Below, one piece after another: positions 52,458 to 60,540 of a DNA stretch of 64,000 nt. The notes below the pieces were generated by a model. It saw only the letters and a program-made list of their open reading frames with translations, was not told where the DNA came from and searched no databases. Origin of the DNA: Actinophytocola sp963840275. Lineage in GTDB: Bacteria > Actinomycetota > Actinomycetes > Mycobacteriales > Pseudonocardiaceae. A program made the translations under genes and the position numbers. Position 1 is the first letter of the stretch, and each line of letters begins with the position of its first letter. The DNA is taken from contig CAWIYK010000003.1 in assembly GCA_963840275.1 (NCBI GenBank), positions 1 to 64,000 on the forward strand, written 5' to 3'.

Positions 52458-53903
52458 CGTCCTCGACGGAGCCCCCAGCCATGCCCGACCCCGACGCCGA
52501 ACCACCCGCGACATCGCCGGAAGACACGCCGGAAGACACGCCGGAAGACACGCGCGGCGCCCTGGACGACAGCAACAATGACACGGCAACCGACGCGGCT
52601 GCCGAGACAACGGCCGACACGCCGTCCGAGCACGACGACCGGCACGACTGCCGAGACGGTGACTGACCCGGTGCCCGAGGCTGCGGACGAGACGGCAACC
52701 GGCACGGCGGACGACAAGACTGCTGGCGCGGCGACCAACTCGGCGACCGACGCGACTGCCGACTCGGCGACCGACACAGACTCGGCGACCGACACAGACT
52801 CGACCACCGACACAGACTCGACCACCGACACGGCCCCAGCCGACACGGCCCCAGACGAGGCCGGCCGCTACTCAGGCTCCAGTCTTCCCTGGCGGGCGTG
52901 GCTGACACGGAATCGCAAGCCGGTGGTGATCGTCGGCGTGGTTGTCGTCGCGTTGGTGGCGACATTGGTCGGGGTCGCGGTGTCGTCGTCGGGGCCGACG
53001 GCCGTCGTGCGGGACTATCTGGACGCCATCCGCGCCGGGGACACGCAGGCAGCGTTGGAGATCGCCGGCGAACCGAAGCCCGAGGGGCGGCTGGAGTTCC
53101 TGTCCGCGGACGCGCTGGCCGACGACTGGACGGTCGACGCGATCGTCGAGCGGCACCGGACCGACGACGAGGTGGACGTCGACGTCACGATCAGCACCGA
53201 GCACGACTCGGACCAAGGACGCTTCCACCTGGTCGACGGCGACGACGGCTGGACCATCGAGTCGCCGTTCGTCGCGGTGGACCTGGTGGTGGGCGGTCTG
53301 GACGTCGTCGAGCTGGGCGGGGTGCGGCACGAGAGCAAGTCGGGCACCGTGCACCTGCTGGTGTTCCCCGGCGTCTACGAGCTGTACCCCAGCCTGGCTG
53401 AGCGGATGACGGTCGACCCGGCGGTGCTCATCGCGCCACCCCAACCACCGAACGGGACTGTCCAACCCGCGACGGGCCTCGAGCTGACCGACAAGGGCAC
53501 CGCCGCCGCCCAGCGGGCGATCGACGACTTCGTCGACGACTGCGTGGCCGAGGGGGGAGTCTCGCCGGCCGGTTGCCCGTTCAGCGCGGAGGAGTACCTC
53601 TACGACGTGGCGTACACGGATGTCGAGGATGTCACGTGGACGCTCGTGGAGCACCCACAAGCGCACTTCGCCCGGAGCAACAGCGGCGGCCTCGACGTGG
53701 TCGTCCGCAAGCCCGGCCTGATCCGACTGACGGGCACCGGCGCACCGGTGGACCCCGAAGGCAGCCCGCGCACCACCTTCACGGCGGAGTGCGAGTTCGG
53801 CATCGACACCCTCACCATCGCCACCACCATGGACGGCTTCACCGTGCGCGGCCCCAAGGAAAACGACCCCACCATGGCGGCGCTGGACACGCGGTGCTTC
53901 TGA
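52454..53903 (+). CDS. Membrane-anchored DUF4878/NTF2-like protein, copy 2, with apparent frameshift
   Basis: ATG 52454 overlaps the previous stop (ATGA) and opens an acidic Asp/Thr/Glu-rich leader (PEDTPEDTPEDT). That frame stops at 52666. Another frame, from about 52640, continues with the same composition (TTAETVTDPVPEAADETATG), then a membrane helix (VVIVGVVVVALVATLVGVAV) and the NTF2-like part to 53903. One extra base near 52640 within low-complexity DNA explains this. A true gene could alternatively start at the GTG near 52659. Likely a single gene disrupted or mis-sequenced. Confidence 0.72.
52516..52551 (+). repeat. 12-bp tandem repeat x3
   Basis: GCCGGAAGACAC three times, coding the PEDT repeats. 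Confidence 0.9.
52761..52832 (+). repeat. 18-bp tandem repeat x4
   Basis: Units GACTCGGCGACCGACACA (two copies) and GACTCGACCACCGACACA/G (two copies), encoding the TDTDS-type linker. Confidence 0.9.
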
Positions 53904-53945
53904 CCGATCTGGCCACAACTACGGTGTGCCGATGAGTGTGACCAG

Positions 53946-54674
53946 GTGAGTGCACGGTTCCAGGAGCTGGACTGGCGAGCGACGCCGCTGGGGGAGCTCG
54001 TCCTGCGGCGCCGCTGGGACCCGATCGCCGACCGGGAAGTCCACGAGATCAAGCTGAACGACGAGTTCCTCATGTCGAGCCTGTTCACGGTCGCCGAGGA
54101 GGAGCTGGGCCGCCTGGCGCTCGCGGAGCTGTCCGGGCCGCTGGACGTGGTGGTGGGCGGGCTCGGGCTCGGCTTCACCGCGCAGGCCGTGCTGGCGAAC
54201 CCGGACGTGCGCCGCCTGGTCGTCGTCGACGCGCTCGGCGAGGTGATCGAGTGGCACGAGCGGGGGCTGATCCCCGCCGGCGCGGAGCTGACCGCGGACC
54301 CACGGTGCGGACTGGTCCGGGGCGACTTCTTCGCGATGGTGCGCTCCGGCGCCGAGTTCGACCCCGCGGCGCGGCCTGGGGAACTCTGGCACGCCGTCGT
54401 CGTCGACATCGACCACTCGCCGCGGCACCATCTTCATCCCGGCAACGCCGACTTCTACGAGCCGGCGGGCCTGCTGCGCGTCGCGGAGCGCCTTCATCCC
54501 GGCGGGGCGTTCGCGCTGTGGTCGAACGACCCGCCGGACGACGAGTTCACCGCCGCGCTCACCGAGACCTTCGCCGACGTGCGGGCGGAGATCGTCCGGT
54601 TCGACAACCCGTTGCAGCAGCGGGAAGCCACGGCCACCGTCTATCTGGCGAAGACGGCCGACTCGCGGAACTGA
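53946..54674 (+). CDS. Spermidine synthase-like protein
   Basis: 242 residues from GTG 53946. SAM-type fold with VVVGGLGLGFTAQAVL (motif I) and a later VVVDIDHSP. Resembles the spermidine/spermine synthase family, but the catalytic Asp/Tyr set for putrescine is not clear, so methyltransferase-like activity is possible. 42 bp after the frameshifted gene. Confidence 0.78.
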   Translation: MSARFQELDWRATPLGELVLRRRWDPIADREVHEIKLNDEFLMSSLFTVAEEELGRLALAELSGPLDVVVGGLGLGFTAQAVLANPDVRRLVVVDALGEVIEWHERGLIPAGAELTADPRCGLVRGDFFAMVRSGAEFDPAARPGELWHAVVVDIDHSPRHHLHPGNADFYEPAGLLRVAERLHPGGAFALWSNDPPDDEFTAALTETFADVRAEIVRFDNPLQQREATATVYLAKTADSRN

Positions 54675-54677
54675 CGC

Positions 54678-55373
54678 TCACTCGATGGCAGGCCGCCGGG
54701 CGACGAACACGTACTCCGTGCTGTCACCGGTGAATGGTTCGCGGGCGAAACCGCCGTACAGCGCTTCCAGTTCGAGGCCGGCGACGTCGAGCAGCCCGAG
54801 CCATTCGTTCTTGGTCGCCCACCACAGCGAGCTTTTCGCACCGCTGTCGCGGACGAGGTCGAGCCGGTTGTCGCCGACCGAGTATTGGACGGTGTGCGGG
54901 TCCGGTTCGGTCTGGCGCACACCCTCGAGGCGGGCGGCGACCTTGTGGTCGAAGGCGAACGCGTTCCAGGTGAACCGACCGCCCGGCAGCAACGAGGCGG
55001 CCACCCGCTCGAAGACGTGGCGGCGGTCGGCCCAGGTGGCCAGGTGCAGGAGCGCGCGGAACGGGCAGTAGATCAGCGCCGCCGGCTCGTCGAGGCGCAG
55101 GTCGCGCATGTCGGCCTCGCGCAGGTCGAGGTCGACGCCCGCGTCGCCGGCACGGGCCCGGGCCTGCGCGAGCATCGCGGGCGACGAGTCGAAGCCGACC
55201 ACCCGTTGCCCGGTCGCCCGCGCGACCGGGACCGCCACGCGCCCGTTCCCGATCGCGAGCTCGACCAGGGGCCCGTCCGCCTCGCGCGCGAGCTCGACGT
55301 AGAACGCGACGTCCTCGGTCATATGGGCCGACCACTCGTCATACCCGACGGCGAACTCCTCGTCCCAACTCAT
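54678..55373 (-). CDS. Class I SAM-dependent methyltransferase
   Basis: 231 residues. Motif I ELAIGNGRVAVPVAR, acidic loop VVGFDSSPAML, motif II region DMRDLRLDEPAAL. Convergent with the spermidine-synthase-like gene (3 bp gap). Substrate unknown. Confidence 0.88.
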   Translation of the reverse strand: MSWDEEFAVGYDEWSAHMTEDVAFYVELAREADGPLVELAIGNGRVAVPVARATGQRVVGFDSSPAMLAQARARAGDAGVDLDLREADMRDLRLDEPAALIYCPFRALLHLATWADRRHVFERVAASLLPGGRFTWNAFAFDHKVAARLEGVRQTEPDPHTVQYSVGDNRLDLVRDSGAKSSLWWATKNEWLGLLDVAGLELEALYGGFAREPFTGDSTEYVFVARRPAIE

Positions 55374-55469
55374 GCGTCGAGGCTGTCACGCCACGACACA
55401 ACGGAGCCAGCGAATTCGAGTTGCGAGATGCGGACAGGATCTGTCCGCATCCCTTGCGAAGGTTGTCCC

Positions 55470-56045
55470 ATGCCCAACAACGACAACACCATGACTCTCG
55501 ACGCCGAGCGGACCGAGCTGCTCGGCGAGCTCGCGGCCGTGCGCGCCGCCCTGACCAACACCGTCCGTGGGCTCAGCGACGAGCAGCTCGGTGAGCGTCC
55601 GACGGTCAGCGCGCTGTGCCTCGGCGGGCTGGTCAAGCACGTCGCCGCCATCGAGGACGGGTGGCTGCGCTTCGCGGTCGACGGCCCCTCGGCGATGAGC
55701 TACGACCTGCCCGACGGCGTCACCTGGGCCGACTTCGCCGCCGGCACCGCACGTGAGCTCCCGCAGTGGGCGATCGACCACCAGAACAACTTCCGGATGC
55801 TGCCCGGCGAGACGCTGGCCGGGATCCTCGAGCGCTACGAGCAGGTCGCCGCCCGCAGCGCGGAGATCGTCGCCGCCGTTCCCGACCTGTCGGCGACGCA
55901 GCCGTTGCCCGAGGCGCCCTGGCACGAGCCGGGTGGGGTGCGCAGCGTGCGTCGGGTGCTGATGCACGTCATCGCCGAGACCGCCCAGCACGCCGGGCAC
56001 GCCGACATCCTGCGCGAGACGCTCGACGGGCAGACGTCCACGTGA
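55470..56045 (+). CDS. DinB-family protein (DUF664/mini-circle type)
   Basis: 191 residues. Helical bundle with the three metal-binding His positions: LVKHVAAIEDGWL, WAIDHQNN-region and HVIAETAQHAGHADILRE. The family includes thiol-dependent (mycothiol, bacillithiol) transferases. ATG 55470; stop overlaps next gene (GTGA). Confidence 0.88.
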   Translation: MPNNDNTMTLDAERTELLGELAAVRAALTNTVRGLSDEQLGERPTVSALCLGGLVKHVAAIEDGWLRFAVDGPSAMSYDLPDGVTWADFAAGTARELPQWAIDHQNNFRMLPGETLAGILERYEQVAARSAEIVAAVPDLSATQPLPEAPWHEPGGVRSVRRVLMHVIAETAQHAGHADILRETLDGQTST

Positions 56046-57136
56046 CCGTTCTCGACACCAGGGCGCTCAACCGCGCGACGCTGGCCCGGCAGCTGCTGCT
56101 CGACCATGCCGACCTGCCGGTCCTCGACGCCGTCACGCACCTGTGCGGCCTGCAGGCACAGGAACCGCAGGAACCGTTCGTCGGGCTCTGGTCGCGGCTG
56201 CGCGCGTTCCAGCCCGCCATGCTCGACGACCTGCTCACCGGACGGCGCGTGGTGCGCACCCACCTCATGCGCCGCACCGTCCACCTCCTCGCCGCCGAGG
56301 ACGTCCTCGCCTGGCGGGCCCGCCACGGCGCCATGCTGCGCCAACGGGTGCTCGGGACCTACCGCCGCGAGCTCGACGGGGTCGACCTCGACGAGCTCGC
56401 GGCGGCCGGCCGGGCGGTGACGGCCGACGGCGAGCCCCGCTCGATGGCCGAGCTCGCGCGGGCGCTCGCCGGACGCTGGCCGGAGCCGGGACCGCGGGCG
56501 CTGGGGGAGCTGCTGGTCGCGGCCGTCGTCCCGATGGTCCAGCTGCCGCCGCGCGGGCTGTGGCGCACGAGGGCGGGCGTGCGCAACGTCCCGCTCTCCT
56601 CCTGGCTGGGGCGCGAGATCGACCCGCCGGCTCCGGACGGCGCCGACCCGGTCGGCGAAACACTGGTACGGCGCTATCTGGCCGCGTTCGGCCCCGCCGC
56701 CACGGCCGACCTGCGTGCCTGGTGCGGCCTCGCCGGACTGCCGGCCGCGGTGGCCGCCATCCGGGACGAGCTGGTCACCTTCCGCGACGAGCGCGGCCGG
56801 GAGCTGGTGGACCTCCCCGACGCGCCGCGCCCCGACCCCGACACCCCCGCCCCGGTGCGGTTCCTGCCCGCGTTCGACAACGCGCTCCTCGGGTACCACG
56901 ACCGCGGCCGGATCGTCGATGACGCCCACCGCGGCCTGTCGGTCGCCGGCGCGCGCGTCGTCCTGGTCGACGGCCGGGTGGCCGCGACCTGGGACGTCGA
57001 GGGCGGCACCGTGACCGTCGCCCCGCTGCGCCGCTTCTCCCGGGCCGACCGCACCGCCGTCGCCGAGCAGGGCCGCGCGCTGGCGTCGTTCCTCTCCGAC
57101 GACGAGAGCCACCGCGTACGAATCGGTGAACAATGA
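56042..57136 (+). CDS. Winged-helix DNA-binding domain-containing protein
   Basis: 364 residues from GTG 56042. Belongs to the AlkX/YcaQ-type winged-helix group: LCGLQAQEPQEPFVGLWSR, VVRTHLMRRTVHLLAAEDV and LPAFDNALLGYHDR are typical. Relatives of YcaQ are DNA glycosylases for crosslinks (established for some), so a DNA-repair role is possible. Coupled to DinB. Confidence 0.86.
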   Translation: MTVLDTRALNRATLARQLLLDHADLPVLDAVTHLCGLQAQEPQEPFVGLWSRLRAFQPAMLDDLLTGRRVVRTHLMRRTVHLLAAEDVLAWRARHGAMLRQRVLGTYRRELDGVDLDELAAAGRAVTADGEPRSMAELARALAGRWPEPGPRALGELLVAAVVPMVQLPPRGLWRTRAGVRNVPLSSWLGREIDPPAPDGADPVGETLVRRYLAAFGPAATADLRAWCGLAGLPAAVAAIRDELVTFRDERGRELVDLPDAPRPDPDTPAPVRFLPAFDNALLGYHDRGRIVDDAHRGLSVAGARVVLVDGRVAATWDVEGGTVTVAPLRRFSRADRTAVAEQGRALASFLSDDESHRVRIGEQ

Positions 57137-57142
57137 GCGCTC

Positions 57143-57991
57143 GTGGATGAACGTGCTCTGCTCAAGCTCTCGGACGGCCCGGTCACTCGCGGTCGGCTCG
57201 TCGGCGACCTCACCGCGCTCGGCCTTGCCGACGGTGACGTCGTCATGTTCCACACGCGGATGTCCGCGATCGGCTACGTCGCCGGTGGTGCGCCGACGAT
57301 CATCGGCGCTCTCCGCGACGTCGTCGGCGCGCGGGGCACCCTCATGGTGACCTGCGGCTGGAACGACGCGCCGCCCTACGACTTCGCCACCTGGCCGCAG
57401 GCCTGGCAGGACGCGCTGCGCGCGGAGCACCCCGCCTACGACCCGGCGGTCAGCGAAGCCGACCATGACAACGGCCGGCTTCCCGAGGCGCTGCGCCGGT
57501 GGCCGGGCGCGGTACGCAGTCGGCACCCGGACGTCAGCTTCGCCGCGCTCGGCGCGGCCGCCGAACCCCTGATGGCGAACCATCCCTGGCAGGATCCGCA
57601 CGGGCACGACAGCCCACTCGCCCGTCTCGTCGCCATGGGCGGCCGGGTCCTGCTGCTGGGCGCGCCCCTCGACACGCTCACGATCCTGCATCACGCCGAG
57701 GCGCTCGCCGAGGCGCCGAACAAGCGGTTCGTGAGCTACGAGCAACCGATCGTCGTGGACGGCGAGCGCGTGTGGCGGCGCTTCCACGACATCGACTCGG
57801 CGGACGGCGCGTTCGACTACTCGTCGGTCGTGCCGGACGGGCTGGACCCGTTCGAGGTCATCGGCCGGGACATGCTTGCCGCGGGCATCGGCGTACGGGG
57901 GAGCGTCGGCGCCGCGGCCGGCTACCTGTTCGAGGCCGACGACGTCGTGAACTTCGGCGTCGCCTGGCTGGCGGACAGACTGGGTGGCTGA
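57143..57991 (+). CDS. Aminoglycoside 3-N-acetyltransferase family protein
   Basis: 282 residues from GTG 57143. AAC(3) motifs: FHTRMSAIGYVAGGAPTIIG, GTLMVTCGW and RVLLLGAPLDTLTILHHAE. Members acetylate the 3-amino group of aminoglycosides using acetyl-CoA, but chromosomal actinobacterial copies may have other substrates. 6 bp after the winged-helix gene, so same operon. Confidence 0.88.
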   Translation: MDERALLKLSDGPVTRGRLVGDLTALGLADGDVVMFHTRMSAIGYVAGGAPTIIGALRDVVGARGTLMVTCGWNDAPPYDFATWPQAWQDALRAEHPAYDPAVSEADHDNGRLPEALRRWPGAVRSRHPDVSFAALGAAAEPLMANHPWQDPHGHDSPLARLVAMGGRVLLLGAPLDTLTILHHAEALAEAPNKRFVSYEQPIVVDGERVWRRFHDIDSADGAFDYSSVVPDGLDPFEVIGRDMLAAGIGVRGSVGAAAGYLFEADDVVNFGVAWLADRLGG

Positions 57992-57994
57992 CCG

Positions 57995-58255
57995 TCAGTC
58001 CCGCGCCGGCGGCCCGGCCATCTCCTTCGCCTTGCGGGAGACCGCGTCGACCACGCCGCCGAGCATCGGACCGGCGCCGCCGCTCAGCAGTTGCTTCATG
58101 GTGGACCCGGCGAGCGACACACCGGTGGCCACCAGCTGCCGTACCTCCGGTGAGGTGCGGATGGCGTCGAACGACTCGCGGGTCTTCCGCAGCCCGTCGC
58201 GGCCCTGGCGGGTGCCGACCACGTAGCCGACCGCGAAGCCGATCAGTGTCTCCAT
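57995..58255 (-). CDS. Small hydrogenase-cluster protein (86 aa)
   Basis: 86 residues starting METLIGFAVGYVVGTRQGRD, with a hydrophobic glycine-rich N-terminus and a helical remainder (STMKQLLSGGAGPMLGGVV). Start is one base after the DUF6893-type gene stop, so co-translated with it. Last gene of the hydrogenase operon; convergent with AAC(3). Role unknown. Confidence 0.75.
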   Translation of the reverse strand: METLIGFAVGYVVGTRQGRDGLRKTRESFDAIRTSPEVRQLVATGVSLAGSTMKQLLSGGAGPMLGGVVDAVSRKAKEMAGPPARD

Positions 58256-58256
58256 G

Positions 58257-58361
58257 TCACATCTCGCGCATCTCTAGGTATCGCTTGATGTCCGGCAGGG
58301 ACTGGATCACCGCGGCCACCACGACCGCGACCACCACGGCTTTGATCAGTCGGATCAACAT
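58257..58361 (-). CDS. DUF6893-type 34-residue membrane protein
   Basis: 34 residues (MLIRLIKAVVVAVVVAAVIQ then SLPDIKRYLEMREM). A single membrane helix with a charged cytoplasmic tail; family found next to group 1h hydrogenase genes (recalled). Start ATG 58361 lies 14 bp after DUF6084; AGGGAGAGG upstream. May anchor or help localise the complex (inference). Confidence 0.75.
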   Translation of the reverse strand: MLIRLIKAVVVAVVVAAVIQSLPDIKRYLEMREM

Positions 58362-58375
58362 GACGTTCCCTCTCC

Positions 58376-59017
58376 CTATGTCTTCCGTTCCTCGACCTCG
58401 GCGAGCAGCGCGTCGATGGTGCTGTCCCAGGTGGGCAGCGCGTTGCGGGACTTGAAGCGCTGCAACGCCTCCATGGTGTCCTGCTGCACCCGGAACCAGG
58501 CGCTGTTGGGGAAGTGCAGGTCCACGGTCTGCCGCCACACCTTCACCGGCAGCGGGAACGCGCACTCCTTGCTCCACGGCACCTGCTGCACGTTCAGCCG
58601 ACCGTCGCGGGTGCTGAAGATGCTGCCGCTGAACAGGAGCAGCAGCGGGATCACCCCGTCCTCCAGTGAGCTGAAGTACTTCGTCGAGGCGATCTCGAGG
58701 TCGTAGGAGAACTGCAGCGGCAGGTCCTGCGTGGTGCTGCCGGTGAACCCCGGGACCATTGTGGACAGTGTGGTGAACTGCAGCGGCTTGAGCGTGTCGG
58801 CCCAGCGTTCGGTGCCGCCGAACAGGTCGTGCATCCGCTCCGCCTCGGCCGCCGAGTAGCGGCGCCGGTGCGGCTCGATGCGGATCTGGCAGCGCAGCGC
58901 GATCGCGTCGACCTTCTCACCGTTCGTCTCGGTGACCCGCAGCTTCAACGTCATCGACGGCACGACGGCGTACCGGTCGGCCTCCGCCCCGACACAGTCG
59001 AACACGAGCTCGGCCAC
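58376..59017 (-). CDS. DUF6084-family hydrogenase-associated protein
   Basis: 213 residues from GTG 59017, giving the family N-terminus (M)AELVFDCVGAEADRYAVVP; a GTG two codons upstream overlaps the previous stop. Beta-rich with CQIRIEPHRRRYS and a PLPVKVWRQTVDLHFP end. Belongs to the conserved set of group 1h hydrogenase clusters; function unproven. Confidence 0.85.
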   Translation of the reverse strand: MAELVFDCVGAEADRYAVVPSMTLKLRVTETNGEKVDAIALRCQIRIEPHRRRYSAAEAERMHDLFGGTERWADTLKPLQFTTLSTMVPGFTGSTTQDLPLQFSYDLEIASTKYFSSLEDGVIPLLLLFSGSIFSTRDGRLNVQQVPWSKECAFPLPVKVWRQTVDLHFPNSAWFRVQQDTMEALQRFKSRNALPTWDSTIDALLAEVEERKT

Positions 59018-59019
59018 CG

Positions 59020-59661
59020 TCACTCCTCGAACTTCGTTACGCGGGACCGGATCTCGGTGAAGAACTCGTCGATGGCCTCGTGTGCCTCCTGGCCGCCGTC
59101 GAAGCCCTTCCAGTACGTCCGGACGAGCCCGACCAGCTGGTAGCACAGGTCGACCGGGACCAGGAAGCACTCGATGGTGTTGTCGGCCGAGTGGATGAGG
59201 ATGGCCTCGACCTCCGGCTCGGCGGCGGCGAGCATGGGGTGCTCCGTGCCGAGCGCCGCCCACGCGTCCAGGTTCAGCAGGCACTCGGTGGCGCCGGCCG
59301 GACTCGGGTAGAACGCGGACATGCCGTCGGCGCCGCGCAGGAAGAACACCGCGCCGACCGGGATGCCGAGCCCCTCCCACTCGACCGTCGTGAGTGGACG
59401 GACCGGGTCGTGCAGGTACCGCTCGGGCACCGCGCGGTACCTGCCGCCACCCGCGTCCGGCCGCGTGAACAGCAGGAAGCAGGCGCGGCAGGCACACATC
59501 AGCGCGCGGTTCTCGGTGTCCACCACGTGTCCGTGCCGCGGCCCGGCCGGCGTGCCACACAGCTCGCACCGTTCCACGACCGGCTGCGGCGACTCGGCCG
59601 CGGCCGGTGTCGGTGCGGGCGGTGTTCCGACGAACCGTCTCAGCCCGGTCCTGCCGGTCAC
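59020..59661 (-). CDS. DUF5947-family hydrogenase-associated protein
   Basis: 213 residues from GTG 59661 (GTGA overlap with the NifU/Rieske gene). Cysteine pairs CELCGTP and CACRAC suggest a zinc or Fe-S finger; the later part has YWKGFDGGQEAHEAIDEFF. Conserved neighbour of group 1h hydrogenases; maybe an assembly or electron-transfer helper (inference). Confidence 0.85.
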   Translation of the reverse strand: MTGRTGLRRFVGTPPAPTPAAAESPQPVVERCELCGTPAGPRHGHVVDTENRALMCACRACFLLFTRPDAGGGRYRAVPERYLHDPVRPLTTVEWEGLGIPVGAVFFLRGADGMSAFYPSPAGATECLLNLDAWAALGTEHPMLAAAEPEVEAILIHSADNTIECFLVPVDLCYQLVGLVRTYWKGFDGGQEAHEAIDEFFTEIRSRVTKFEE

Positions 59662-60539
59662 GACGGCACGGCCCGCGGCACAGCGACCCGCACGCCCGTG
59701 CTGTCCGTCAACAGCGGCAGCGGGTCGAGGTGGTGCGTGGTGTCGTCCAGCCCACGACCGGCGAGCCGGATGTTGAACCGCGCACCACAGGACGGACACG
59801 TGAGGACGTTCCCGTTCACGGGCGACTCCGCCAGGGAGGAGTCGCAGCCCGCGCACGAGTCGCGGTACGCGTAGAGCGTGCCGCGGATCGAGCAGACGAG
59901 CACCGACACGCCGTCGAGGTCGACCACGACCGGTCTGCCGGTGGGCGGCCCGAGGTCGGGCAGCGTCGCCCACGCGCCGTCCGGCGTGGCGGCGGGCCGC
60001 GGCGGCGGGACCGCGTCGACCCAGCCCTCCGGTGGGCCCATGCCCACCTGGAGCAGTGGTGTGGCCGCCGGTTCCGGCTCGGCCACCCCGGCGACCTCGA
60101 TGCCGGTCAGCTCGGGCGCCGCCTCCTGGATCGCGCCCTCGATCGCCATCTTGACCGTGAGCGTCGAGGACGCGCAGCCGTCGCAGCTGCCTTCCAGCCG
60201 TAGCTGCGCGACGCCCTCCTCGTCGACGCCGAGGTACTCGACGCCGCCCGCGTGCGAGCCGAGGTAGGGCCGCACCTTGTCGAGCGCCTTCTGGATCCGG
60301 GCGTCGGCGTCCAGCGGGTGCAGGTCGTGCAGGAGCAGCAGGCTCTCCACGAGACTGTCCTCGGTCAGGCGCAGGACCTGGTCCGGTTCGAGTCCGGCGA
60401 CGATCCGGCCGAGACCGTCGCCGTACATCTCCACGAGGAGGTGGACGAGCTCCTCCGCGGTGTCCTTGTCCCGTCCGGACTGGAGACTCTCGAGCAGCTC
60501 CTCGATCCGTTCGCCGACGGTCCGAGCGTTGCCCGCCAT
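59658..60539 (-). CDS. NifU C-domain fused to Rieske-like four-Cys domain
   Basis: 293 residues. NifU-like C-terminal domain (about 80-150) with CDGC (Cys119, Cys122) for a bridging Fe-S cluster; then a linker and a Rieske-fold domain whose cluster residues are Cys229, Cys232, Cys248 and Cys251 (SCAGC...CPSCGARFNI). The usual His ligands are replaced by Cys, so a 4-Cys [2Fe-2S] is predicted. ATG 60539 is one base after the large-subunit stop. It may deliver clusters to, or take electrons from, the hydrogenase. Confidence 0.85.
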   Translation of the reverse strand: MAGNARTVGERIEELLESLQSGRDKDTAEELVHLLVEMYGDGLGRIVAGLEPDQVLRLTEDSLVESLLLLHDLHPLDADARIQKALDKVRPYLGSHAGGVEYLGVDEEGVAQLRLEGSCDGCASSTLTVKMAIEGAIQEAAPELTGIEVAGVAEPEPAATPLLQVGMGPPEGWVDAVPPPRPAATPDGAWATLPDLGPPTGRPVVVDLDGVSVLVCSIRGTLYAYRDSCAGCDSSLAESPVNGNVLTCPSCGARFNIRLAGRGLDDTTHHLDPLPLLTDSTGVRVAVPRAVPS

Positions 60540-60540
60540 G

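Noticed and set aside
52454..52666. Separate 70-residue gene
   Set aside because: Shares composition with the following frame and lacks its own domain; more simply the first part of a frameshifted gene.
52516..52832. Possible CRISPR-like repeats
   Set aside because: Units are 12 and 18 bp, directly tandem, without spacers and in frame: coding low-complexity repeats.
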